Below are positions 1-7,795 of a stretch of DNA of 64,000 bases, one piece after another. The translations under genes were made by a program, and so were the position numbers. The notes below the pieces were generated by a model. The model saw only the letters and a program-made list of their open reading frames with translations, ran no database searches and was not told the origin of the DNA. Origin of the DNA: CAWATZ01 sp963784995 (GTDB lineage: Bacteria > Planctomycetota > Planctomycetia > Gemmatales > Gemmataceae); contig CAWATZ010000003.1 of NCBI GenBank assembly GCA_963784995.1, forward strand, positions 2,294,001 through 2,358,000, read 5' to 3'. Positions within the stretch are counted from its first letter, which is position 1. Every line of letters begins with the position of its first letter.

Positions 1-243
1 GAAACCGCCCGGGGCGATCTCGAAATAGCGAACGTGGAAGGCCGTCTGCTCTCCGGTTTCGCCGGCCAGCACGGTTCGCGTCACGCCCTGGTGGTGGTTC
101 GCGTCAGCCTTGTAGGCGGCGATCGGCACGCCCTGCCAGCGGAGCGGACTTGCGGGATCGCTTGTCGGAACGAACCGCACCACCCGCGATCCGACCGGGA
201 CCGGCGCCGAGGCGGGAGACGGAAGCTCACAGCTGCTTTTCAT
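1..243 (-). CDS. cupin-domain protein (3' part cut off by window edge)
   Basis: The first 81 codons are inside the window. The reverse strand reads MKSSCELPSPAS... and later GVTRTVLAGETGEQ and VRYFEIAPGG, which resembles the N-terminal approach to a cupin beta barrel, where a 'RYFEIAPGG' strand precedes the metal-binding histidines. Those histidines lie beyond the edge, so metal binding cannot be judged. The ATG overlaps the stop of the upstream zinc dehydrogenase in an ATGA arrangement, so the two are probably translationally coupled. A role in small-molecule catabolism with that enzyme is an inference. Confidence 0.6.
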   Translation of the reverse strand, partial: MKSSCELPSPASAPVPVGSRVVRFVPTSDPASPLRWQGVPIAAYKADANHHQGVTRTVLAGETGEQTAFHVRYFEIAPGGF

Positions 244-1280
244 TGGCGTTCCCCATCGTTCATCGTCACGAGCACCTTGATCGCGGCGCCGCCCTTGCGG
301 GCGGTGTCATAAGCCGTTTGGATCTGTTCCAGCGGAAACCGATGTGTGATGAACGGCTCGGGCTGAACGAGCCGCTGCCGGAGCAGGTCGCAGGCGAGTC
401 GGGTGTCGCCGGGGCCGCAGGAGTAACTGGGGACCAGCGTGATTTCGCGGAAATACAGATCGCCCAGGTCCAGGGCCGTGGCCACGCCGCTGGCCGTGGG
501 CGTGAACAGCACGGCCACTCCCGCGGGACGGATCAGGGTCAGAGCCTGGCGGATCACCTCGGGTTGGCCCGGACCGATGATCGCGAAATCCATCTGTTCC
601 CGCAGCGTCGCCTGGGCCTCCTCTGGCGTCAAGGCCTGGCTGGCCCCGGCTCGCAATGCGGCCTGGCGGCGGTCGGAATCGGGCTCGACGGCCAGTACCT
701 CCTGGACGCCCAGCGCCCGGGCCGCAGCAACGTTGAGCACCCCCATGATGCCGCAGCCGATCACGACGCCCCGACTGCCGTGCAGGACCAGGTTGCCCTT
801 GAGGCGGAGCAGCGCCTTGACGCTGCACGCCAGCGGCTCGATGAACACGGCCTGTTCCGGACAGAGGTCGTTGACGGCGAAGCTGTCGTTCTGGACGTTG
901 ATCACCGGAATGCGAATCCACTCGGCCATGCCGCCCGGGTCGAGCTGGCTGCGCTTCCAGGTGGGGCAGTGGACGAAGGCCCCACGCCGGCACTCGGCGC
1001 AGTGCAGACAGGGGGCATGGTGGTGGGCGAAGACCAGGTCGCCCGGCTGAATCCCCTCAACGGCCGATCCGACCTCGACCGCCCAGCCGACCACCTCGTG
1101 ACCCAGCACCGTGCCGACTTTTTTGGCGAGATACCACGGCATCAGGTCGCCCGAACAGATGCCGGAGAGGGCCGTGCGGATCAGCACGTCGCCCGGATCG
1201 GCCAGGACCGGCACAGGAGCCGAGCGCACCTCGAACCGCTCGGGGCTGACGATCACGGCCTGACGCATCGAGTTCGCCAT
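240..1280 (-). CDS. zinc-dependent medium-chain alcohol dehydrogenase
   Basis: A 346-residue protein of normal MDR length. The GroES-like N-terminal half has the catalytic-zinc region (CSGD, GHEVVG near residues 43-70) and a structural zinc site with four cysteines spaced Cx2Cx2Cx7C (CLHCAEC ... C). The C-terminal half has a Rossmann GCGIMG motif for NAD(P). The family oxidises polyols, threonine-like or other secondary alcohols; the substrate cannot be read here. It runs directly into the cupin gene with a 4-nt overlap. The alternative start at the fifth codon (MRQAVIV) is equally plausible. Confidence 0.88.
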   Translation of the reverse strand: MANSMRQAVIVSPERFEVRSAPVPVLADPGDVLIRTALSGICSGDLMPWYLAKKVGTVLGHEVVGWAVEVGSAVEGIQPGDLVFAHHHAPCLHCAECRRGAFVHCPTWKRSQLDPGGMAEWIRIPVINVQNDSFAVNDLCPEQAVFIEPLACSVKALLRLKGNLVLHGSRGVVIGCGIMGVLNVAAARALGVQEVLAVEPDSDRRQAALRAGASQALTPEEAQATLREQMDFAIIGPGQPEVIRQALTLIRPAGVAVLFTPTASGVATALDLGDLYFREITLVPSYSCGPGDTRLACDLLRQRLVQPEPFITHRFPLEQIQTAYDTARKGGAAIKVLVTMNDGERQ

Positions 1281-1808
1281 CGGAGATCCTGACTGCGGGC
1301 GTTTCTGTTACTGTAGACGAGGCGGGATTCCGTGCCAAGCACCGGGCGGGGGACAGGCAGGGTAACCGTTCACGAGTCGAGGACGCCAAGCAGATAGGAA
1401 GAGATCGAACACCGAAGATACTGCGAGCTGAAAGAGTACGTCGGCGAGTTTCACGAGGACGAAGACGTTGGCAGAGACCGCCCGATGGGCAAGGCCAAAC
1501 TGTTCACTTGCATCCACGAGTTCTTCAAAGACAGCATCACGAGCGCCTGTGCGATCTCCGGGTTGCTCCGCGCCTCATCGTCCAGCAGTTTGGGTGTCCA
1601 GGAACTTCAGCATCATTCGCGGTCGGGCGAGGAACAAGTGGAGCTGGACAGCGGCGAGGCGCCGGGTCACCAGGCCTGGAGAAAACGCTGGCCGGCTGCC
1701 CGCGTCGGGCCATAATAGGGAGAGATGCCACGGGAGAGTTGCCATGTGCGACCCCGGGATCGGGATGCTCCAACGCCGTGCCGCTAGTCTGGCCTCAAGG
1801 TAAGTTCC
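1281..1808. other. 528-bp stretch without a convincing gene
   Basis: It lies between the leftward dehydrogenase and a rightward membrane-protein gene, so it should carry both promoters. Short open frames exist, one around 1401-1715 with a start at 1485, but none has a good ribosome site or a recognisable domain. The part from 1401 to about 1600 (peptide ELKEYVGEFHEDEDVGRDRP) looks mildly coding-like and may be a gene remnant. Confidence 0.4.
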
Positions 1809-2568
1809 ATGCGTTACGTCGTTCTGCTCTTCGGCCTTGTGGGCGCTGTGGTGTCCGGTTACCTCGGCTACCTATGGATGGATAACTTCTACCACCAGAA
1901 GGCTATCACGGCAGAGATGCGCCAGCATACAGCCACGGGGTATTACAAATTGGAAGCCCTGGAGAAAATCGCCGAATTCGATCGGCAGGCGAAAGCCTGG
2001 CCCTTCCTGTTAACCGGGGCAGTCCTCGGCCTGCTCGGCTCCATTCTGGCTTTCGAGCGCCGTCGCTTCAGCGGGTCGGCCTTGCTCCTGTGCGCGGCGC
2101 TGGGTCCCGTTGTCTACAAGCCCCTGGTGGCTCTTTTCATCTGTGGTTTAATTCTTGCTGGCTTGCTTGCCCTGTTTATCAGGCCATGTTCCGCCAGCGC
2201 CCTGCGCACAGGCTGCGCCTGGCCCGGCAAACGGAACGATTCCCGCATCCCAGCAGGCAGGGTCTCCCGAGCCCGCTGAAGAGGCTGGCGTACCCGAAAT
2301 GGGCATTCAGCTGGGGCCGGGGGTCGAGGGCGAATCCCTGCCGGCAACCTCCGAGTCCGTCAGCGAGGAGCCGAATTCCAGCAGCCCAAACGTGGAGAAA
2401 AGCGCACCTTCGAGGAATGGCCTCAAGGTGGTATGGGGTATTGGTGTTGCCGTGCTTGTGGTGGCGTACCTCGTCGCTTTCGGTGCCAGCTACTACGGCC
2501 TCATCGGTTACAACCCCGACGAGATTCCAGCGGCAAATCCCAGTCCAGAAGGTAACGGGGGCGAGTAG
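1809..2568 (+). CDS. multi-pass membrane protein, probably frameshifted near 2185
   Basis: The first frame starts MRYVVLLFGLVG and gives about four hydrophobic segments up to LLALFI near 2180, then turns into low-quality sequence and ends at 2279. A second frame takes over from about 2185 with a natural proline/glutamate-rich linker (PPAPCAQAAPGPANG, SPEPAEEAG) and a last membrane helix (VVWGIGVAVLVVAYLVAF), ending at 2568. Together they read as one protein of about 250 residues with a one-base frame error. The alternative is two overlapping genes, the second starting near 2155. Function unknown. Confidence 0.55.
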
Positions 2569-2581
2569 GCGACGCAGCGGT

Positions 2582-3268
2582 TTATTGCAGCTCGATGTCG
2601 TAGGTGTTGGGGCCCCGTTTAATCGTCGTCTGCAGCTGGGAGGTTTCAGTATCCTTGTAGGCGGGATGAACAGGAGGGCCTTTCACGAAACTAGGGCCTC
2701 CCGGCTTTCCGACCACGCCCTTCTTCTCTTCCTTCTTCTCACTTCCCTTCTTCCCTCCCTCCTTCTCACTTCCCTTCTTCCCACCTCCCCCCAGCACAAT
2801 CGTGAAGCCTCCCCCTTTTCCTCCCCCCCCCAGCACAAACGAGAAGCCGCCCCCTTGTCCTTTTCCTTTCGGGTCGATGGTTCCGCCCATCATCTGGATC
2901 ATTCCTGCAGTCCCCGGACTCCTTGTCCTCTCGAACACGGCCAGTTTGACCTCGCCGACAGGGACGCCGGTGAACTTGTAAGTGCCATCTTTCTGGATCC
3001 ACGCCGTAGCCTTGTACTTGGAGTCCGCCGTAATCAGCAAGATGGAGCCGGACGGGACCGGTTTTCCCCGGAAGCTCACCGTGCCGGTCAGTGTCCCTCG
3101 CCGGGGCCACAGGAGCCAGACGATCAGGACCACCAGCAGCAGACCAAGGAAAGCACAGAAGATGACCTTTTTTTTCCGCGAGGTTGGTACAGTCGTGGCA
3201 CCTGGGCCTTTCACCGCGGCGCCTCTTCTGATCGATCCCGTTGTTATTTTCCACGTTGGTGCAGTCAT
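2582..3268 (-). CDS. membrane-anchored carboxypeptidase-regulatory/transthyretin-like protein
   Basis: 228 residues: a short cytoplasmic start, one membrane helix (residues about 36-53, IFCAFLGLLLVVLIVWLL), then a compact beta domain of the type GTLTGTVSFRGKPVPSG ... DGTYKFTGVPVGE, common as a surface domain in planctomycetes. The rest is low-complexity: Gly-rich FVLGGGGKGGG, then repeated Lys/Glu-Lys blocks. It overlaps the upstream DUF1559 gene by 4 nt (ATGA), a usual planctomycete pairing, and probably sits in the same pseudopilin-linked surface layer. The exact role is unknown. Confidence 0.75.
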   Translation of the reverse strand: MTAPTWKITTGSIRRGAAVKGPGATTVPTSRKKKVIFCAFLGLLLVVLIVWLLWPRRGTLTGTVSFRGKPVPSGSILLITADSKYKATAWIQKDGTYKFTGVPVGEVKLAVFERTRSPGTAGMIQMMGGTIDPKGKGQGGGFSFVLGGGGKGGGFTIVLGGGGKKGSEKEGGKKGSEKKEEKKGVVGKPGGPSFVKGPPVHPAYKDTETSQLQTTIKRGPNTYDIELQ

Positions 3269-4125
3269 GGCAGAGTCACCGCCTCCTCCCCGGCGTAGGT
3301 CGCCAGGGCTAGCATGATCTGGTTGGCAGAGTAGGAAATAAAGCGCACCGACCCGTCACCCATGACGAAGTTCGCTCCCCCGACGTGGTTCGACCACATC
3401 TGGTTGATGCTGCACTGACTCCAAACGCTTAACGGTCCGTCGCCAAAGAAATACGGCGGGGCGGGACACGGGTTGCCACTGGGGTCCTGGAAACCCAGCG
3501 TCGCCAGCAGCCTGGCGCCGCTGATCGAACCGTCGCCGTAGGCGGAGTACCGACCCCAGGTGCTCGCGGGAATCGGCGGACGCTCGCCGACCATGACGGT
3601 ATTGGTGGTCCCATCCGTGATCTGGTTGACCGTGATGGCCATCTGCGTGTTGATGATGCCCTTGCCGTCCGTATAGTCCAGGCCGGCCACGCCCACGTAA
3701 TCCGTACCGGCATCGTTGTTGTAGAAGGGAATCAGGATGGGAAAGCCCTGCGGATCGGAGGGACAGTAGTAAAGCCGGATGGGGTGAATGCCACTGGCCG
3801 TGGGATCCCAGTTGTTCTGCTGGAAGACCTGATTCACACCTTCTTGCTCGACGTAGGGCAGGATTTCCACCATCCAGCCGCTGTGGTTTGGCGGTCGGGT
3901 CGCCTGACTCGGCAGTTGCTGGTAAGTGGCCTCGAAGTTATAAATGGCCAGGCCAATCTGCTTCATGTTGTTGGTGCATTGCGTTTTTGAGGCCGCCTCG
4001 CGGACCATTTGCACAGCAGGCAGCAGCAGACCGATCAGGATGGCGATGATGGCGATCACCACCAAAAGCTCGATCAGCGTGAAGGCCCCTCGTCTCCGGG
4101 GACCAGAGGGAGAAGGACCAGGCAT
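3265..4125 (-). CDS. DUF1559 pilin-like protein
   Basis: 286 residues. A type IV-pilin N-terminus, RGAFTLIELLVVIAIIAIL, with the prepilin cleavage site before FTLIE is followed by VREAASKTQCTNNMKQIGLA, the DUF1559 signature. The C-terminus has the matching GDGSVRFISYSANQ block. Planctomycetes carry many such paralogues, probably exported and assembled like pseudopilins; no individual function is known. It is first in a two-gene unit with the transthyretin-like gene. Confidence 0.92.
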   Translation of the reverse strand: MPGPSPSGPRRRGAFTLIELLVVIAIIAILIGLLLPAVQMVREAASKTQCTNNMKQIGLAIYNFEATYQQLPSQATRPPNHSGWMVEILPYVEQEGVNQVFQQNNWDPTASGIHPIRLYYCPSDPQGFPILIPFYNNDAGTDYVGVAGLDYTDGKGIINTQMAITVNQITDGTTNTVMVGERPPIPASTWGRYSAYGDGSISGARLLATLGFQDPSGNPCPAPPYFFGDGPLSVWSQCSINQMWSNHVGGANFVMGDGSVRFISYSANQIMLALATYAGEEAVTLP

Positions 4126-4454
4126 GATTGCTCTCCTTGCGAAAAGGGAATCAGTCGCCAGGCGGGCCGCGGGCGAATCTGAGACAACTCGTCTGATTGT
4201 TCTAAGGGTAAGACAGGGCGTCTGGGTTTGTCAAGCCTTTTTTGTAAGTTTTCCAGAGTCGTCAGGCCGCCGGCAAGCGGCAATTCCTGGCTCTGCGCAA
4301 CCCGTTCCTCCAGCAGCCCGCAGGACTCCGCCATTTCCCGCGCCAGGACCTTTACCCCGATGCTGCAATAACTCATCTGGAAGGCGTCGTAGAGCTTCTT
4401 GGGGAAATCTGGGCCTGCTAACCCAGCTCCTGGGCCACGAACGCAGCCGGAGAG
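4126..4454. other. intergenic region with no supported gene
   Basis: This is the upstream region of the DUF1559 gene. A leftward open frame (4074-4376) overlaps the DUF1559 start in another frame, lacks a recognisable domain and has no clear ribosome site, so I do not call it. No repeat or strong hairpin was seen. Confidence 0.45.
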
Positions 4455-4872
4455 TCAGCCTGGCCCACGTTCGGGATGAAACTGACCTGCTGCTGGATTG
4501 CCGGTTGTGCCTTGACGGAGCAGTGGCGGGGGCACGGGCGTGAGTGGTTGCGTCGGTGCTGGCTGGGTCGGTGTCGGCTGCGTGGGGCTGGACGATACCC
4601 CGCACTGCTGCCCCCCGAACTGGAAGGAACTGACTCCACCGCCGCCGCCCCCGCCACCGCCCTTCTGGTTCTTGCCGTGGTCCTTACCGCGATTTGCCGG
4701 GACGGGTTGAGCAGGGTCTCCACGTTGCCAAACAGCGGCGAGTCCAGCACTGAGACCGAAAGTCCGGGCAGGGGCACGTCCAGAAGCATCTGCCAGTAGT
4801 CCGGCTGGCTCCGCTCCTCCAGGATTGCGACTCTGGCAGATTGGTCCAGGTTGGCCTGGACCTCATCGCTCT
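4455..4872 (-). pseudogene. 5'-truncated remnant of a Gly/Pro-rich protein gene
   Basis: Reading leftward from the junction at 4872, a coding-like stretch runs SDEVQANLDQSARVAILEER and LLDVPLPGLSVSVLDS. Near 4690 the sensible frame shifts and continues as NRGKDHGKNQKGGGGG, then PTPTQPAPTQPLTP, ending at the TGA at 4455. There is no start: the 5' end abuts the duplicated SDR fragment exactly. I read this as a gene whose front was replaced by recombination and which then gained a frameshift. The parent family is not recognised. Confidence 0.5.
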
Positions 4873-5027
4873 TCAGACGTACTGATACCCCGACGGCGCG
4901 ATGATCAGCTCCGGCACGGCGGCCCGCGGCGGCAGGCTGGCGACGAACAGCACCGCCTCCGCCACGTCCACCGCTTGCAGGATGCCTTTGCGATGCTCCT
5001 CGCCGACCGGCGTGGGTCGATGCTCCA
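4873..5027 (-). pseudogene. duplicated 3' end of the short-chain dehydrogenase gene (fragment)
   Basis: This 155-bp block matches 6443-6597, the end of the intact SDR gene, with no gaps and five mismatches by my count. It encodes the last 51 or so residues of that protein (EHRPTPVGEEHRKGIL ... PSGYQYV) including the stop codon. It has no start and ends two bases from the Shedu stop codon. It is one of two direct repeats that bracket the Shedu operon. Confidence 0.9.
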
Positions 5028-5029
5028 TG

Positions 5030-5776
5030 TTACGGCGGATCGCCTGGGGGAGGCGGAGCGACTGCCGCATCGCCAGTCGGCGGGGCATCGGTTGGAGCAG
5101 GATCTGGGGCCTTCCGAGAGGCTGCAAGCCGGGCGGCCTCTGCCGCGGCCCTGGCCACGTCTGTCAACCCCTTGAGGCGGACCTTCATCTGGCTCAGCAG
5201 ATCATCGAAGGTGAGACAGATGACCTTTCTCGTCGCAACCAGGACATTCTCGGATCGCCAGTTCAGCCGCTGTTTCTCGCTAGCGTCCAGGTGGATGTCC
5301 CTGCCGACAACGAGGACCATCTCGTAGCTGATCTCAGGCCGGTTGAACCGAGCCAGAATAGCGTTGGTTTGCTTCATGTCGTCCAGTTTGTGCGCCCAGT
5401 CGATGGCCTGACTGTAGCCGTGGTCGAACCGTTTCCCCCATTCCCGGGTGGCCTTGTCCCCTTGCTTCTGGAACACGCTGTTGCTCACCGCGTCCTCGAA
5501 TTCGATCAGGCAGTATGCCCCGCGCTCTTTCTCGCCGATGGCGAGGTCACAGGCAAAATCACCGAAGATGTCGAATTCCCAGGCGATTCGATCCACCCAG
5601 GCGATCCGGGGATTGAAAATCCCCATCAGAAAAGCGAGTTGTTCGCGCTTCTGGAAGAACGGAAGCACGTCAGCCCGTTCGGACAGTTCCTCCTTGCTCT
5701 TCAGAAACGCCTCGAACTCTTCAAACTGGGTGCAGCAAAGAGGGAAGTCAAGGGCAACCGGGGCGAACTTTTTCAT
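5030..5776 (-). CDS. Shedu-type (DUF4263) nuclease
   Basis: 248 residues. The region 60-185 matches what I know of the SduA C-terminal (DUF4263) PD-(D/E)xK domain: D77 in FACDLAIG, E92/E94 in CLIEFEDA, the block KATREWGKRFDHGYSQAIDW and then LDDMKQT, followed by a late strand VLVATRKVICLTFDDLL. Shedu proteins defend against phage as stand-alone nucleases. The N-terminus is short compared with long Shedu proteins; the C-terminus (about 207-248) is an Ala/Pro-rich tail ending in PPPPGDPP next to the SDR fragment, so it may be a junction product. It overlaps the upstream gene by 4 nt (ATGA). Nuclease assignment is good; defence is inferred. Confidence 0.82.
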   Translation of the reverse strand: MKKFAPVALDFPLCCTQFEEFEAFLKSKEELSERADVLPFFQKREQLAFLMGIFNPRIAWVDRIAWEFDIFGDFACDLAIGEKERGAYCLIEFEDAVSNSVFQKQGDKATREWGKRFDHGYSQAIDWAHKLDDMKQTNAILARFNRPEISYEMVLVVGRDIHLDASEKQRLNWRSENVLVATRKVICLTFDDLLSQMKVRLKGLTDVARAAAEAARLAASRKAPDPAPTDAPPTGDAAVAPPPPGDPP

Positions 5777-6369
5777 CCGACGCCGCTCCCCGACCGATAC
5801 CGCTCCAGGAAAAGCCGAAGGGTTTCCTCGAGCGCAATGTCCAGTAACCCGAGATTCCCGTCCTCTTCCACCTTGACGAATGCTCTCAGTTCAGGCGAAA
5901 CGCGCAGGAGAAACACCGGTTTGTCCGGATCCAGACGTGCTGCTTCTTCGCGGGGCCAGGAGTCAGGATCACGCCCTGACAGCGCCTCCAACGCCACGAG
6001 GATCTCCACCTGCTCTTTTTCGGGCAGAGCCGTCAGCGCCGTTGCGGCCCGGGGATGAATGTTGATCTTGAGTTTCGGATTCTCCGGGGATTTCTCCAGG
6101 TGCCTGATGACCCGCTCGCCGTTGCGGTTGCTGACCCAGATAAACGGTTCCTCATCAGTCGGTCCCGCGTAGCCCGGATCGACCAGACCGAGGCTGCCGA
6201 GTTGCTTCAAAAGCGCCGTCACCGTCCTGTCGCTCTCGGGGCCGTTCTGGATGAACCCATGCTGGCTCAGCAAACGGAGTACCCTGAGCATGGCGGGAGA
6301 AACCTGAGCCGCCAGCTGCGGAATGTCTGCTTCGGAAACCAGGCTCGCTGGCATTGTGTTCCTCCTCAT
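5773..6369 (-). CDS. winged-helix + RelE/ParE-like fusion protein, partner of Shedu
   Basis: 198 residues in two parts. Residues about 10-90 look like a winged helix (SPAMLRVLRLLSQHGFI ... LLKQLGSLGLVD). Residues about 97-190 read like a RelE/ParE toxin fold: LKINIHPRAATALTALPE, then VFLLRVSPELRAFVKVEED and LLDIALEETLRLFLER. The fusion of a DNA-binding part with a toxin-like part suggests a self-contained toxin-antitoxin or sensor. It is the first gene of the unit, with the Shedu gene following by ATGA overlap. The start could be codon 6 (MPASLVS). Domain calls are by pattern only. Confidence 0.6.
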   Translation of the reverse strand: MRRNTMPASLVSEADIPQLAAQVSPAMLRVLRLLSQHGFIQNGPESDRTVTALLKQLGSLGLVDPGYAGPTDEEPFIWVSNRNGERVIRHLEKSPENPKLKINIHPRAATALTALPEKEQVEILVALEALSGRDPDSWPREEAARLDPDKPVFLLRVSPELRAFVKVEEDGNLGLLDIALEETLRLFLERYRSGSGVG

Positions 6370-6442
6370 GAATCGCTTGCTTGACGAAGGTGCATCGATT
6401 CTCCCGCAGCGCCGTCTGGTAGATTATAGCGGAGGCACTCCA

Positions 6443-7186
6443 TCAGACGTACTGATACCCCGACGGCGCGATGATCAGCTCCGGCACAGCGGCCCGCGGC
6501 GGCAGGCCGGCGACGAACAGCACCGCCTCCGCCACGTCCACCGGTTGCAGGATGCCTTTGCGATGCTCCTCGCCGACCGGCGTTGGCCGATGCTCCAGGA
6601 TCGGCGTATCGACCTCGCCCGGGTAGATGCTGCTGACACGAATGCCGTTGGCCCGCTCCTCGGCGGCGACCGCCATCGCCAGTCCGCGCAGGCCGAACTT
6701 GGCCGCCACGTAGGCCGTGCCGCCCAGCGGATTGGCCCGCTTGCCCGCGATCGAGTTGACGTTGATGATCAGCCCCTCTTTGCGCTGCCGCATCTGCGGC
6801 AGCACGGCGAACATGCAGTGATAGGCCCCATGCAGGTTGGCGCCGAGCAGGTAATGCCAGGTCTCCGGCGTCAGCTCGCGCATGCTGCGCTCTTTGATGT
6901 TAGCTCCCGCATTGTTGACCAGAATGTCGATCCGGCCCAGCCGGGCCGTCACCGCCTCGATCAGGGACACCGCTTGCTCGACCTTCGACACGTCGGCGGC
7001 GTGGATGGTCAGCCGATCGCCGCCTTTCAGCGACTCCGCGGCTCGACGCAGCTTGGCCTCGTCCCGGCCGGCGATGGCCACCTGCGCGCCACCTTGCAGG
7101 AACAGTCGGGCCGATTCCAGACCAATGCCGCTGCCGCCGCCTGTGATCAGGGCGGTCTTTCCAGTCAAGGTGTTCATCGTTGTCAT
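6443..7186 (-). CDS. short-chain dehydrogenase/reductase (SDR)
   Basis: 247 residues with the classical SDR signature: cofactor motif TGGGSGIG near residue 15, NNAG, the catalytic serine in NVNSIAG and the YVAAK tyrosine/lysine pair. The substrate is unknown. The 3' 155 bp is duplicated at 4873-5027. The first ATG (7186) lies inside one arm of an 18-bp inverted repeat; the fourth codon, MNTLTGKTAL (7177), may be the true start. Confidence 0.9.
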   Translation of the reverse strand: MTTMNTLTGKTALITGGGSGIGLESARLFLQGGAQVAIAGRDEAKLRRAAESLKGGDRLTIHAADVSKVEQAVSLIEAVTARLGRIDILVNNAGANIKERSMRELTPETWHYLLGANLHGAYHCMFAVLPQMRQRKEGLIINVNSIAGKRANPLGGTAYVAAKFGLRGLAMAVAAEERANGIRVSSIYPGEVDTPILEHRPTPVGEEHRKGILQPVDVAEAVLFVAGLPPRAAVPELIIAPSGYQYV

Positions 7187-7249
7187 TCGTAATTCGTAAC
7201 TGGTAACTCGAAGCCCCTCACGAATTACGAATTACGAATTACGAATGAC
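7182..7249. repeat. 18-bp perfect inverted repeat built of ATTACGA units
   Basis: Left arm 7182-7199 and right arm 7232-7249 are exact reverse complements, and the right side carries three ACGAATT steps in tandem. It lies between the end of the sigma-factor gene and the SDR start. It is AT-rich in a GC-rich window and could act as a terminator-like hairpin or be a small repeat insertion. Confidence 0.8.
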
Positions 7250-7258
7250 GAAGCAAGG

Positions 7259-7795
7259 TCAATCCTGCAACGCCTGGCGAACCTGGTCGAGCATCTCGGC
7301 CAGCCAGTACTGGATGGTGCGCAGCGATTTGCCGGCCTGGCGGGCCATTTCCTCCCGTCCCAGGCCCTGCGTCCACCAGTCCCACAGTTTCTTCCATTCC
7401 TCCGGGAACTTGGCCACGGTCTGCTCGATGGCGTCAAGCGTGTCCTGGTCGATGGAGCAGGGACGCGGATCGGCAATCTCGTCGGTGGGCAGCTGGGCTA
7501 ACGGCTCGATTAACCGGCCCAGGTCGATGGCCCGCCGGGCCACCACCACGGCCAGCCACTTGCAGAAGGGACAGCGCTGCTGCCATTTGTCGAGATTGCT
7601 GAACAGGTGCAGCAGCACCGCCTGGGTCACGTCCTCCCACTCGCCGCGCTGCTCCGTGCCCAGGACACGCTGGACAATGCGAAAGACCAGCGGCGTGAAC
7701 TTGCGGGCCAGGGCGTCGCCGGCACAGCGGTCGCCGACCAGGTACAGCTCGACCTTGCCCGCGCAGTTATCGGGAGGGCAGTCGCATGCGAACAT
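7259..7795 (-). CDS. ECF-like RNA polymerase sigma-70 family factor
   Basis: 178 residues, the usual size for an ECF sigma factor. Region 2 lies around FTPLVFRIVQRVLGTEQ ... EDVTQAVLLHLF and region 4 at the C-terminus (GREEMARQAGKSLRTIQYWLAEML), with the helix-turn-helix. A cysteine-rich start (MFACDCPPDNC) could be a metal or redox site. Its ATG follows the phosphatase stop with no gap (TGAATG), pointing to translational coupling, and the phosphatase may control its activity as in partner switching (inference). Confidence 0.8.
   Translation of the reverse strand: MFACDCPPDNCAGKVELYLVGDRCAGDALARKFTPLVFRIVQRVLGTEQRGEWEDVTQAVLLHLFSNLDKWQQRCPFCKWLAVVVARRAIDLGRLIEPLAQLPTDEIADPRPCSIDQDTLDAIEQTVAKFPEEWKKLWDWWTQGLGREEMARQAGKSLRTIQYWLAEMLDQVRQALQD

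Noticed and set aside
4074..4376. small leftward gene upstream of DUF1559
   Set aside because: Overlaps the DUF1559 start out of frame; no ribosome site or domain.
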